Source of the DNA: Catenibacillus scindens
GTDB lineage: Bacteria; Bacillota; Clostridia; Lachnospirales; Lachnospiraceae
Direction of reading: 5' to 3'
NCBI RefSeq assembly: GCF_014202115.1
Contig: NZ_JACHFW010000002.1
Location: 186,001 to 250,000 of the forward strand
Length of the DNA: 64,000 nucleotides
Each line of letters begins with the position of its first letter. The first letter of the stretch is position 1. The notes under the pieces were generated by a model. That model worked only from the letters and a program-made list of their open reading frames with translations, had not been told where the DNA came from and searched no databases. Position numbers and translations under genes: made by a program. Positions 20,317 through 29,163 of this stretch are shown piece by piece.

Positions 20317-20712
20317 ATGAATATCGGATTAGTTGCACACGACGCGAAGAAGAAGCTGATGCAGAATTTCTGTATCGCATACAGAGGGATTTTAAGCAAA
20401 CATGAGTTATATGCCACAGGAACCACCGGAAGAAGTATTGAGGAAGTTACCAATCTGAGTATACACAAATTTCTCCCCGGCCCTCTTGGCGGAGAGCAGC
20501 AGCTCGGGGCTCAGATCGAACATAACAATATTGACCTCTTGATCTTTTTGAGAGATCCGATGAACGCCCAGTCCCACGAACCCAACGTCCACGAAATCGT
20601 AAAACTCTGCGATATGCACAATATTCCTATCGCCACCAACCTGGCCACAGCGGAGCTTCTCATCAAAGCTCTGGACCGAGGCGATCTTGAATGGCGGGAG
20701 TTTTATAAATAA
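20317..20712 (+). CDS. mgsA: Methylglyoxal synthase
   Basis: The protein has 131 residues. It converts dihydroxyacetone phosphate to methylglyoxal and phosphate, a bypass of lower glycolysis. Motifs: IGLVAHDAKKKLM with the catalytic-site aspartate region, LYATGTTGRSIEE, GPLGGEQQLGAQI, and IDLLIFLRDPMNAQSHEPNV with the second catalytic aspartate. AGGAGGTAG precedes the ATG at 20317. It follows rodA by 7 nt, a conserved clostridial arrangement. Confidence 0.97.
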   Translation: MNIGLVAHDAKKKLMQNFCIAYRGILSKHELYATGTTGRSIEEVTNLSIHKFLPGPLGGEQQLGAQIEHNNIDLLIFLRDPMNAQSHEPNVHEIVKLCDMHNIPIATNLATAELLIKALDRGDLEWREFYK

Positions 20713-20818
20713 AACGCCAACGATTCGGCCGCTAAAATCTAAAAAAGGCATGGCTGAGTAGTTCGCGTAAAATGACAACGTAAAGTGACGAAAATCTGAC
20801 AAAATGAAGGGAAAAGCT

Positions 20819-21805
20819 ATGAACAAAAAGGGACCCTTACTGATCACCGCCTGCTGTATCTGTGTACTTTTATGCGCTTGCCAGCCATCGGCGGCCCTCT
20901 TAAATAAATACTCTGAGATGGATCTGCTTCAAAGCTCTGATGTCCTCAGCCTTGTAGAGCCTGGTAAGGCTTCCGGCTTTGCCGAGGATCTTGCCGTTGT
21001 CTCATCTGAGGATAATGAAGCGTCCCTGTCAGACAGCACCATCCCAACAACGGCGGCTTTGCTGATACAGACCAACACAAAAGAGGCGCTGTACTACAAA
21101 AATATTTACCAGCCAGTGGCCCCGGCCAGTCTGACAAAGCTTATGACCGCCCTTCTTGTTTTCAAGTACGGGAATCTGGACGATGAGATTACTATCACCC
21201 AGGAGATGATCGACGTGGATAATCCTGAAGCCCAGATGGCCGGTTTCGCCGTTGGGGATAAGATCAGCGTCCGGGACATGCTTTACTGTATGCTCATTTA
21301 TTCCGGAAACGATACATCCAACGCTATAGGGATTTACATTTCAGGGAGTATCGAGGAATTTGCCGATCTTATGAACAGCGAGGCAAAAAATTTGGGCGCC
21401 ATGCACACCCACTTTGTCAACGCCTGCGGTCTGGACGCGGATGGACATTTAAGCTGCGCCTATGATCTGTATCTCATGTTTTCCGCCTGTATGGAGTATG
21501 AGGAGTTTCGCGACGCCATAAGCCAAAGCGAGTATACTGTCAATTATACCAGCGCTTCCGGCGAGGCAGTGAGCAAGACTTTTGACACAACCAATCTCTA
21601 CTTTACCGGAGATTACTCACCTCCCGAAGGCGTCAACATTTTTGGCGGGAAGACAGGCACCACAGGCAACGCCGGCGCCTGTCTGATCCTGTATACCACC
21701 GATAACCAGGATAATCCCTACATTGCCCTGATTCTTGGCGGTGATGACAAGCCGGAATTGTATCAACAAATGAGTAATTTATTATCAATGATTCAGAAAA
21801 ACTGA
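20819..21805 (+). CDS. D-alanyl-D-alanine carboxypeptidase, probable lipoprotein (S11 family)
   Basis: The protein has 328 residues. S11 peptidases trim the terminal D-Ala of peptidoglycan stems outside the membrane. The active-site motifs are SLTK (S104, K107), YSGNDTSN and GGKTGTTGNAG. The N terminus KKGPLLITACCICVLLCAC ends in a possible lipobox (LCAC), so it may be lipid-anchored; there is no C-terminal PBP5 domain. The ATG at 20819 is favoured over that at 20804 because AAGGGAAA lies between them. It is separated from mgsA by about 100 nt. Confidence 0.9.
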   Translation: MNKKGPLLITACCICVLLCACQPSAALLNKYSEMDLLQSSDVLSLVEPGKASGFAEDLAVVSSEDNEASLSDSTIPTTAALLIQTNTKEALYYKNIYQPVAPASLTKLMTALLVFKYGNLDDEITITQEMIDVDNPEAQMAGFAVGDKISVRDMLYCMLIYSGNDTSNAIGIYISGSIEEFADLMNSEAKNLGAMHTHFVNACGLDADGHLSCAYDLYLMFSACMEYEEFRDAISQSEYTVNYTSASGEAVSKTFDTTNLYFTGDYSPPEGVNIFGGKTGTTGNAGACLILYTTDNQDNPYIALILGGDDKPELYQQMSNLLSMIQKN

Positions 21806-21833
21806 TTGTATTTTTGTGTATTTTGTACTATAA
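21805..21833 (+). promoter_or_regulatory. Sigma-A promoter for the P-loop orphan gene
   Basis: TTGTAT at 21805-21810, a 17-nt spacer and a perfect TATAAT at 21828-21833. The leader of about 160 nt contains an 8-bp perfect hairpin, ATCGGATG at 21890-21897 pairing with 21900-21907. Confidence 0.7.
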
Positions 21834-21996
21834 TTATGGTATCTTATATATCCAGTAATATATGTAACAATTCAGGCCAGCTTTTTCACATCGGATGTCC
21901 ATCCGATACTTCTTGCCAGACTAAAGCCTGCCAGGAAGATACGCCGTTCTGAAAGGTTACTCATATATAAAATTGTAACACTAGGAGGAGAGTACG

Positions 21997-22416
21997 ATGA
22001 TACAAATTATTTCAGGTGTAAAAGGTAAAGGAAAAACAAAGTATCTTATTCAAAAGGTAAATGATGCTGTAAAGGGGTCCAAGGGCAATATAGTTTATCT
22101 TGATAAAAATAATAAGCATATGTATGAACTCAGCAACAAAATCCGTCTTATCAATGTGAAAGATTATCCCCTGGATAACTATGACAGTTTCCTGGGCTTT
22201 GTCTGCGGTCTGATCTCTCAGGATCATGACCTTGAAGCGATGTATCTGGACAGCTTTTTAAGTATTTCCTGTGTCACAGACGACTATGTAGGCTACGTAT
22301 TGACTAAACTGGAAAATATTTCCAACGCTTTCAACGTGGATTTTGTCATCAGTATCTCCATAGATGCCGAAAATATCCCAGAACAGTTCAGAGATAAAAT
22401 TGTTATTTCTTTATAA
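21997..22416 (+). CDS. Small P-loop-like protein of unknown function
   Basis: The protein has 139 residues. It starts MIQIISGVKGKGKTKYLIQKVN, a strand-loop-helix that looks like a shortened P-loop (GVKGKGKT). Strands NIVYLDKNN and VDFVISISID follow. No Walker B, membrane segment or known catalytic motif is evident. Similar proteins in clostridia are sometimes labelled as PilT-like, but I see no basis for that name. The ribosome site is AGGAGGAGAG. It is monocistronic, with its own strong promoter and a terminator. Confidence 0.75.
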   Translation: MIQIISGVKGKGKTKYLIQKVNDAVKGSKGNIVYLDKNNKHMYELSNKIRLINVKDYPLDNYDSFLGFVCGLISQDHDLEAMYLDSFLSISCVTDDYVGYVLTKLENISNAFNVDFVISISIDAENIPEQFRDKIVISL

Positions 22417-22442
22417 ACCTTTAAAATTTACACGTAAAGACC

Positions 22443-22484
22443 AAAATGCCGTACACACGTTTACGCGAATGTGTACGGCATTTT
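22443..22484. terminator. Bidirectional terminator between convergent genes
   Basis: A 15-bp perfect stem, AAAATGCCGTACACA at 22443-22457 pairing with 22470-22484, with A and T runs on either side. It can serve both the + strand gene upstream and the - strand DUF378 gene. Confidence 0.9.
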
Positions 22485-22506
22485 GTGTAATATGACCGGC
22501 AGGCAG

Positions 22507-22716
22507 TTATTCTTCCTCCGTCCGCAGCTTCCAGAATAAAACAATGGAATAGATGGCCGCGATGCCTACAATGGCAAAAATGATCCGTGTGATCATGGAC
22601 ATATCTCCAAAAATAAAGCTTACAAGATCAAATCTGAATAATCCTACAAGCCCCCAGTTTATGCCTCCGATAATAACAAGAAGCAGCGCCAGTATGTCCA
22701 GCCAGTTTCTTTTCAT
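22507..22716 (-). CDS. DUF378 small membrane protein
   Basis: The protein has 69 residues with two hydrophobic segments. The pattern LDILALLLVIIGGINWGLVGLF is the DUF378 signature, and RIIFAIVGIAAIYSIVLF is the second helix. AGGAGGTATACT precedes the start. The function of the family is unknown. It is a single gene on the - strand inside a + strand region and converges on the shared terminator. Confidence 0.88.
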   Translation of the reverse strand: MKRNWLDILALLLVIIGGINWGLVGLFRFDLVSFIFGDMSMITRIIFAIVGIAAIYSIVLFWKLRTEEE

Positions 22717-22868
22717 AGTATACCTCCTGTTGCAATTGAATAGTTATGATATTCCTTATGTAGTATACACAGATTAAAAGTTTTTATTCGGAAGGGGTTT
22801 TCTTATCTGGCAAAAACGTTTATAATGAATGACGAAACCCTTAGATTTTTCAACAGGAGCGAATTCCC

Positions 22869-23816
22869 ATGAAATCCGAAAGATATCATACCTATTCCCA
22901 ATATCTGAAAAATTTATACGGTGAGAAAGTTTACAAACTTCCGGTAAATCTCCCTATTACCTGCCCGAACCGGTTAGGCGGCAATGGTTGCACCTTCTGC
23001 GCTCCGGCGGGCACAGGTTTTGAAGCCAGAGATTCCCACATGAGCGTGGAGAGACAACTGTTGGAAAATAAAGAACATATTGAGAAAAAATATAAGGCCC
23101 ACAAATTTATCGCCTATTTTCAAAATTATACCAACACTTTTCTTTTGCCGGATACACTGAAAGGCTATTTATACCAGGCCGCCAACGTGAAAGATATTGT
23201 GGAGATTTCCATTTCCACCCGCCCGGACTGTATCAGTGACGATATATTGACCATGCTCTCTGATTTTAAGAAGGATACAGAGATTGCCATCCATTTAGAG
23301 CTTGGCCTTCAGACAGCCAATTACCACACCCTGAAAAAAATCCATCGGGGACACGGCCTCGCGGAGTTTATTGACGCAATACTGCGGATCTCCAGATATG
23401 GTTTTACTGTCTGCGCCCATGTCATTTTAAATCTCCCCGGAGATACCGTTGATGATGTGATCGAGACGGCAAAGATCCTTTCTGTCCTTCCGGTTCAGAT
23501 GGCAAAGCTCCATTCCCTTTACATCGCAAAAAATTCCCCAATGGCCCAAGATTATCTTGCTGGGAAACTTACCATCTGCTCCCAGGAAGAATATCTTGAA
23601 CGTGTTGTCGTATTCCTGGAGTATGTGCGGCCGGACATGATCATCGAACGGCTTTTTTCCAGAATCCCTGAGGAGGATGCTCTTTTTTCCAACTGGGGAC
23701 ACAGTTGGTGGAAACTGGACGCCAGGCTGAGGGAAATCCTTGAGGAGAAAGATATCTTTCAGGGAGACCTGTGTCATTATATGAACGGGCCCTGTCTCGC
23801 ATTGCTAAAGGGCTAA
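22869..23816 (+). CDS. TIGR01212-type radical SAM protein (YhcC-like)
   Basis: The protein has 315 residues. The iron-sulfur site is in NLPITCPNRLGGNGCTFCAP (C-x8-C-x2-C, an extended spacing typical of this family). Further features are YFQNYTNTF, ISTRPDCISDDIL, LELGLQTANYHTLKKIHRGH and HVILNLPGDTVDDVIETAKIL. A C-terminal region with FSNWGHSWWKLD is also typical. The reaction of YhcC-type proteins is not known. A 150-nt gap with TATAAT near 22830 precedes it; no convincing -35 is seen. Confidence 0.9.
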   Translation: MKSERYHTYSQYLKNLYGEKVYKLPVNLPITCPNRLGGNGCTFCAPAGTGFEARDSHMSVERQLLENKEHIEKKYKAHKFIAYFQNYTNTFLLPDTLKGYLYQAANVKDIVEISISTRPDCISDDILTMLSDFKKDTEIAIHLELGLQTANYHTLKKIHRGHGLAEFIDAILRISRYGFTVCAHVILNLPGDTVDDVIETAKILSVLPVQMAKLHSLYIAKNSPMAQDYLAGKLTICSQEEYLERVVVFLEYVRPDMIIERLFSRIPEEDALFSNWGHSWWKLDARLREILEEKDIFQGDLCHYMNGPCLALLKG

Positions 23817-23845
23817 AGGACAGGCCCAGAGCAAAGGAGTGAACT

Positions 23846-25276
23846 ATGAGTTCTGAAAATAATATAACAAATACCCAAAGAAAAAAGCATCCATCAAAAG
23901 ACAGCCGTCCGTCCCAAAGCCAGACAACAGAAACGGCAGCGGTCAGACGGCGGCGGCCTTCTGTAAATATTGGCATGATCATCTTTTTTATCATACTTGT
24001 GTATCTGATCATTAATGTGATCATTGCTCTTTGCAAAGATTCTGTCTCTGTTGTGGAAGTGCAGAACGGAAGTATTGTGGACAACGGCTATTATACCGGA
24101 ATAATTCTACGCAGCGAGGAAGTAGTCTATTCAAAGGGTTCGGGATATATTAATTTTTATGTCAATAACGGCGATAAAGTGGCAAAAGACGGAAACGTAT
24201 ATATGCTGGCCGCTTCCGATCAGAGCGGGGATACAGCCTCAGATTTTTCCGGCTTTGACAGTTCCGATTATTCAGATATCAGCCGGATCATCTCACTCTA
24301 CACCGCCAATTATTCCGACAGCAAATACTCTGATCTGTACACTTTTAAATATGACCTTCAAAACCAGATTTCCGAGGCGTTAAGCAACCATAACATCACG
24401 GCTCTCCAAAACGCCGGAGAAGAATATGAGAGTGTTGCTTCAGAAAAAAGCGGTATTATCAGTTACACCTACGACGGCATGGAAGGGCTGACGAGGGATG
24501 AAATCACCGATGATATGTTTAATTCTAATAATTATGAAAAGCAACAAATTGTATCCAACCAGTGGATCGACAGCGGGGAGCCGGCCTACAAACTCATCAC
24601 CGACGATGACTGGTCCATTATTATCAAGCTGACGCCACAGCAGGCCAGAAATCTGTCAGAACAAACCTCTGTCACGGTGCGCTTTTCCAAAGACAATGTG
24701 CAGACAAGCGCTGATGTGGAAGTCTTTTCCAACGGAGAAGGCAATTACGCCTGCCTCACTCTGACCAAATATATGGTGCGCTATATTTCTGACCGCTATA
24801 TCGACATTGAGATTATCGCCAATTCCGCAGAAGGCTTAAAAATACCTGCCTCCGCTGTTGTGGAAAAAGATTTTTACATGATTCCATCCACTTACCTTGT
24901 AACCGACGAAAATACAAGTGAGTCCGGGTTTTATAAGTATACCTATGACTCCAACGGCGATGCCCACGCTGAGTTTTATAAAACGGATATTTACGCCAAC
25001 GACGGCAATTACTGTTATGTGGATACGTCCCAGTTCCAGGTCGGCGATTATGTGGGAAAGACCGATTCCGATGATCTCTACCGCATCGCCCAGACCGGAC
25101 AGCTCACCGGCGTCTATAACGTCAATCAGGGGTACGCCATTTTCCGTATCGTTGAGATTTTGTATCAAAATGACGAATACTGTATTGTAGATAAAAACAC
25201 ATCCTACGGGGTGTCACTGTACGATCGTATCATCCTTAACGCCTCAAGTGTGTCCGAAGATGAGATCATATACTAA
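23846..25276 (+). CDS. HlyD-like single-pass membrane protein in the division cluster
   Basis: The protein has 476 residues. A basic, disordered N terminus of about 40 residues is followed by one membrane segment (about 41-62) and a large outside domain. The start of that domain (VQNGSIVDNGYYTGIILRSEEVVYSKGSGYINFYVNNGDKVAKDG, read in pieces) resembles the biotinyl-lipoyl-like hairpin of HlyD/RND adaptors. A second lipoyl-like half appears near the end (QVGDYVGKT). It lies 24 nt upstream of ylmE and next to sepF and divIVA, so a role in envelope or division is an inference from context. No ABC or MFS partner is adjacent. Confidence 0.75.
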   Translation: MSSENNITNTQRKKHPSKDSRPSQSQTTETAAVRRRRPSVNIGMIIFFIILVYLIINVIIALCKDSVSVVEVQNGSIVDNGYYTGIILRSEEVVYSKGSGYINFYVNNGDKVAKDGNVYMLAASDQSGDTASDFSGFDSSDYSDISRIISLYTANYSDSKYSDLYTFKYDLQNQISEALSNHNITALQNAGEEYESVASEKSGIISYTYDGMEGLTRDEITDDMFNSNNYEKQQIVSNQWIDSGEPAYKLITDDDWSIIIKLTPQQARNLSEQTSVTVRFSKDNVQTSADVEVFSNGEGNYACLTLTKYMVRYISDRYIDIEIIANSAEGLKIPASAVVEKDFYMIPSTYLVTDENTSESGFYKYTYDSNGDAHAEFYKTDIYANDGNYCYVDTSQFQVGDYVGKTDSDDLYRIAQTGQLTGVYNVNQGYAIFRIVEILYQNDEYCIVDKNTSYGVSLYDRIILNASSVSEDEIIY

Positions 25277-25299
25277 CTAATTGAAGGAGATGTTTCTCA

Positions 25300-26010
25300 A
25301 TGAATGACCGAGAACAGGAGATTAAATACAACATTGAGCAGGTTCAGTCCCGCATCCGGGAAGCCTGCCTGCGAAGCCACAGAGACCCGGCAGAGGTTAC
25401 TCTCATCGCAGTCTCAAAAACCAAACCTGTGGAAGATATTTTATATGCCGCTCAGGCTGGAATGGAATATTTTGGCGAAAACAAAGTTCAGGAGCTGACT
25501 ATGAAGATGGATACCATTTCGCAGCCCCTCCACTGGAATATGATTGGACATTTACAGAAAAATAAGGTAAAATATATTGTCGGGCGGGCCGAACTGATCC
25601 ACTCTGTGGATTCTGTGGATCTGGCCAAGAAAATCCAGGACGAGGCCGCCAAGAAAAATGTCCGGGCGAATATTCTCATTGAAGTCAACGTCTCCGGGGA
25701 GGAGAGCAAATTTGGCATAAGCCCAGAGGCTCTTCTGGATACAATAAAAGAGATCGCCCTTTTTCCAAATGTCTGTATCCGTGGATTAATGACTATCGCC
25801 CCTTTTACTCAAAATCCGGAAGATAATCGACAATATTTCAAAAAATTAAGAAATTTAGCTGTTGACATAAAAAGTAAAAACATTGATAATGTTAGTATGA
25901 GTGTCCTATCTATGGGTATGACCGGGGACTATGAAGTTGCTGTCGAGGAAGGCGCGACGATGGTCCGGGTAGGCACTGGAATTTTTGGTGAAAGAAATTA
26001 TGTAAGTTAG
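25300..26010 (+). CDS. ylmE: YggS/YlmE family PLP-binding homeostasis protein
   Basis: The protein has 236 residues. It has the alanine-racemase-like N-terminal barrel fold without catalytic activity; the family buffers pyridoxal phosphate. Motifs: VTLIAVSKTKPVEDI (PLP lysine), FGENKVQE, WNMIGHLQKNKVK, HSVDSVDLAKKI, and the closing LSMGMTGDYEVAVEEGATMVRVGTGIFG. It is followed 12 nt later by sepF, the usual Gram-positive order. Confidence 0.96.
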   Translation: MNDREQEIKYNIEQVQSRIREACLRSHRDPAEVTLIAVSKTKPVEDILYAAQAGMEYFGENKVQELTMKMDTISQPLHWNMIGHLQKNKVKYIVGRAELIHSVDSVDLAKKIQDEAAKKNVRANILIEVNVSGEESKFGISPEALLDTIKEIALFPNVCIRGLMTIAPFTQNPEDNRQYFKKLRNLAVDIKSKNIDNVSMSVLSMGMTGDYEVAVEEGATMVRVGTGIFGERNYVS

Positions 26011-26022
26011 GAGATTTGATCT

Positions 26023-26658
26023 ATGGGCAAAGGATTAGATAAATTTTTAAATATGATGCGGTTAAACGACGATAATTATGACGACGATTATGATGATGAA
26101 TATGCCGATGATTATAATGACTATACAGACGATTATGATGAGTATGATGACGATGTGGAAGAGGAACCCGCTCCGAAAAAGAAGAAAACCACATTCCGCA
26201 GCCATACAAAGACTTCATCATCTTCTGAGTCTTCCTCACGGGATTATTCTTCATCGGCGGCATCCACAGCACCGTCCATGGGACCTTCATCCCGGACAAG
26301 CGCTGCCCGCAGCAGTAAGATTGTTCCCATGAAACAGCCAAGTGTGCGGGGGGCAGGAATGGAAGTGTCTATCCAGAAGCCATCCAGCTTTGAGGATAGC
26401 AGCGAGATCTGCGACGTGTTGCTCACAGGAAAGGCCGCTGTAGTCAACCTTGAAGGCATCGACGTGGAAGTTGCCCAGCGGATCATTGATTTTGTATCCG
26501 GCGCCTGTTACGCTATGTCTGGAAACATTCAGAAAGTTTCCAGTTATATTTTCATTGTCACTCCGTCAGGCATTGATATTTCCGGAGATATGGAAAATGT
26601 CCTTACCGGAAACGGCGCGTCCAAGGTGGACATGTCCGCTTTCCGTCTCAACGTATAA
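26023..26658 (+). CDS. sepF: Cell division protein SepF
   Basis: The protein has 211 residues. SepF bundles FtsZ and tethers it to the membrane. The N-terminal amphipathic helix (MGKGLDKFLNMMRL) would bind the membrane. A very acidic D/Y-rich stretch (about residues 16-48) and an S/T-rich linker (about 63-95) follow. The C-terminal SepF core has LLTGKAAVVNLEGIDVEVAQRIIDFVSGACYAMSGNIQKVSS. The acidic repeat of short DDY/DEY units is more extreme than in B. subtilis SepF. Confidence 0.95.
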   Translation: MGKGLDKFLNMMRLNDDNYDDDYDDEYADDYNDYTDDYDEYDDDVEEEPAPKKKKTTFRSHTKTSSSSESSSRDYSSSAASTAPSMGPSSRTSAARSSKIVPMKQPSVRGAGMEVSIQKPSSFEDSSEICDVLLTGKAAVVNLEGIDVEVAQRIIDFVSGACYAMSGNIQKVSSYIFIVTPSGIDISGDMENVLTGNGASKVDMSAFRLNV

Positions 26659-26703
26659 ATAGCCAATGATTTTTTGATATACTATTTTTGGGAGGTATAG
26701 AAT

Positions 26704-27387
26704 ATGCTTACACCCGTAGATTTGCAGGGTAAAACATTTAAAAGCGGCATGGGGTATTCCAAAGCCGATGTGGACAGTTTTTTTTCTACACTGACATCTG
26801 ATTATGAATCTTTATACAGAGAAAATATGGAACTGAAAGACAAGGTTGGCACTTTGAATGAGGGGATCAATCATTACCGCAGTATTGAAAAGTCTCTTCA
26901 AAAAGCCCTCGTCCTCGCTGAACAGACAGCGGAGGAAACGATTTCTTCCGCCAGGACCAACGCTACGGTCATTGAACAGGAAGCTGTCTTGAAGGCCCAG
27001 TCCATTGTAGCAGACGCCAAGATCGAGTTGGATCATATTCATGCAAAAACTGTGGAACTGCTTCAGCAGTATCAGCGCTACCGCTCCCAGTTTAAAGCTC
27101 TGGCCCAGGCCCAGGCAGAACTTCTGGACAGCGAGTCTTTTAACATCGAGATTGCTTCCTTAGATGCTTTTGCCAATCTTGAACAGGAGACCGCTCAAAA
27201 TACTGCCGCGGTTAACGCCAAAGTCCAGTATCAGAACATCCCAGAGGAGAGCGCCGCTCACGAAGATGAAGCTGCCGTACCTGAGGATGAGGACGAAACA
27301 CTGGACGATAATGATATCCAGATTGGTGATCTCGCCAGCCTGTTTAAAGACAGTGACACAAAAGACATGAATATTGATGCTGAGTAA
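26704..27387 (+). CDS. divIVA: DivIVA domain protein
   Basis: The protein has 227 residues. It has the N-terminal DivIVA membrane-curvature domain (MLTPVDLQGKTFKSGMGYSKADVDSF) and a coiled coil through about residue 150. The C terminus is an acidic, disordered tail (EDEDETLDDNDIQIGDLASLFKD). DivIVA proteins mark poles and septa and recruit division or wall enzymes. The start follows GGGAGGTATAG. It ends the ylmE-sepF cluster; an inverted repeat downstream acts as a terminator. Confidence 0.93.
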   Translation: MLTPVDLQGKTFKSGMGYSKADVDSFFSTLTSDYESLYRENMELKDKVGTLNEGINHYRSIEKSLQKALVLAEQTAEETISSARTNATVIEQEAVLKAQSIVADAKIELDHIHAKTVELLQQYQRYRSQFKALAQAQAELLDSESFNIEIASLDAFANLEQETAQNTAAVNAKVQYQNIPEESAAHEDEAAVPEDEDETLDDNDIQIGDLASLFKDSDTKDMNIDAE

Positions 27388-27461
27388 TTACAGGCCGGCC
27401 AAAAATGTGGATGAGACAGTACACTAGCCAGACTGGCCGGCGCAAAATATATCAAAACACT

Positions 27462-27493
27462 AAAATGCCGCGGCTTTCAGTGCGCGGCATTTT
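27462..27493 (+). terminator. Terminator between divIVA and aroB
   Basis: An 11-bp perfect stem, AAAATGCCGCG at 27462-27472 pairing with 27483-27493, ends in TTTT. aroB begins only 20 nt later. Confidence 0.8.
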
Positions 27494-27512
27494 ATAGTAG
27501 GAGATCAAACCA

Positions 27513-28610
27513 ATGAAAACATTAACTGTACATGCTTTTGGCAAACCGGTTTACGATATTTTATTTACTGACAGCTTTGAAGGCCTCACCGATGTTCTTC
27601 CCTCCTTGGGATCACAAAACCGGAAAATCTGCATTGTCAGCGAGAGCCATGTGGCCGATATTTATCTTCCCACGGTAAAGGCCGCCATATCCAAGGTCTG
27701 CCCGGCAGTCACTGAATTTATTTTTCCAGAGGGGGAGGCCCAGAAAAATCTTTCCACTGTGGGGGATCTCTATGAATGTCTGATCCGGAACCAGTTTGAC
27801 CGGAAAGATCTCCTTGTCGCCCTCGGCGGCGGCGTTGTGGGTGATCTGACCGGCTACACAGCGGCCACCTACCTGCGGGGCATTGATTTTATCCAGATTC
27901 CCACGAGTCTTCTGGCACAGGTGGACAGCAGTATCGGCGGCAAGACCGGCGTTGATTTTAACGCCTACAAAAACATGGTAGGTGCTTTCTACCAGCCAAA
28001 ACTTGTCTACATGAACTTTTCTGTGCTGAAAACATTAAGCCGCCGACAGTTTCTCTCAGGTATGGGAGAGATCATCAAGCACGGCCTGATCAAAGACATG
28101 GACTACTACCGTTGGATTAAAGACCACAGAGAAGGTATTTTAAGCCGTGATGTTTCCATCCTGTCTGAACTTGTCTACACAAGCTGTCAGATCAAAAAGA
28201 ATGTTGTGGAAAATGATCCTAAGGAGCAGGGAGAGCGGGCGCTCTTAAATTTCGGGCACACCCTGGGACATGCGGTGGAAAAGCTTGAAAACTTTTCCTG
28301 GCTCCACGGAGAATGCGTGGCCATAGGTATGGCCGCCGCCGCCTGGATCTCCTGTGAGCGGGGCATGATCACCCAGACGGCATTTAAAGACATCCTGGAA
28401 ACACTCAAAGACTTTGATCTTCCCATCAGCCTTCCGGAATCCGGGCCTTTAGGCGCTGAAGATATCGCAGCGGCCACAAAACTGGATAAGAAGATGGAAG
28501 CCGGGACCATTAAATTTATACTTCTCTCCCCGGAAGGCCACGGCATTATTGACAGAACTGTAACACAGGCTCAGATCCTGGACGCGGCCCGCTTTATCGG
28601 CGCCAGGTAA
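27513..28610 (+). CDS. aroB: 3-dehydroquinate synthase
   Basis: The protein has 365 residues. It makes 3-dehydroquinate from DAHP in the shikimate pathway, using NAD and a metal. Motifs: FPEGEAQKNL, ALGGGVVGDLTGYTAATYLRGIDFIQIPTSLLAQVDSSIGGKTGVDF, GMGEIIKHGLI and LNFGHTLGHAVEKL with metal-binding histidines. It is at the head of aroB-lspA-rluD; lspA starts 16 nt after the stop. Confidence 0.97.
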   Translation: MKTLTVHAFGKPVYDILFTDSFEGLTDVLPSLGSQNRKICIVSESHVADIYLPTVKAAISKVCPAVTEFIFPEGEAQKNLSTVGDLYECLIRNQFDRKDLLVALGGGVVGDLTGYTAATYLRGIDFIQIPTSLLAQVDSSIGGKTGVDFNAYKNMVGAFYQPKLVYMNFSVLKTLSRRQFLSGMGEIIKHGLIKDMDYYRWIKDHREGILSRDVSILSELVYTSCQIKKNVVENDPKEQGERALLNFGHTLGHAVEKLENFSWLHGECVAIGMAAAAWISCERGMITQTAFKDILETLKDFDLPISLPESGPLGAEDIAAATKLDKKMEAGTIKFILLSPEGHGIIDRTVTQAQILDAARFIGAR

Positions 28611-28626
28611 ATTTAAAGGAGACACT

Positions 28627-29163
28627 ATGAAACTAAAAAAATATGGCATTTCCCTCATTGCCGTTGTGATTTTATGCCTGATTGACCAGGGCACGAAAGC
28701 CCTTGCCGTCAAGTATTTAATGGGAAAAGACCCCCTTGTCCTGTGGGACGGAGTCTTTGAGCTGAAATATCTGGAAAACAGAGGCGCCGCCTTTGGTATT
28801 TTCCAGAATCAGCAGATCTTCTTTTATATCCTCACTGTGATCATTGGCATTGCCCTGATCTGGTTTTACGGAAAGATCCCTCACGGAAAAAAATATTTTC
28901 TTATGAAAATTCCTGTGGTTGTATGTTTCGCCGGGGCCATCGGAAACTTTATTGACCGGGCTTTTCAGGGTTATGTGGTTGATTTTTTTTATTTTAAACT
29001 TATTAATTTCCCTATATTTAATATGGCGGACATCTATATTACCTGCTCGGCGGTATTTTTTGTCCTTCTCTTTATTTTCAAATACAGGGATGACGATTTA
29101 GGTTTCCTCCACTCTAAAAAGTCCAAATCTTCCGAAAATGAACAGGAGTCCCGCCATGAGTGA
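28627..29163 (+). CDS. lspA: Lipoprotein signal peptidase (signal peptidase II)
   Basis: The protein has 178 residues and four membrane segments. It cleaves signal peptides of lipidated prolipoproteins. The two catalytic aspartates are in GAIGNFIDRAF and FNMADIYITC. LIDQGTKALAVKYLMG, ENRGAAFGIFQ and VVDFFYF are family-typical. The hydrophilic tail of about 20 residues is rich in K, S and E. It overlaps rluD by 8 nt. Confidence 0.96.
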   Translation: MKLKKYGISLIAVVILCLIDQGTKALAVKYLMGKDPLVLWDGVFELKYLENRGAAFGIFQNQQIFFYILTVIIGIALIWFYGKIPHGKKYFLMKIPVVVCFAGAIGNFIDRAFQGYVVDFFYFKLINFPIFNMADIYITCSAVFFVLLFIFKYRDDDLGFLHSKKSKSSENEQESRHE

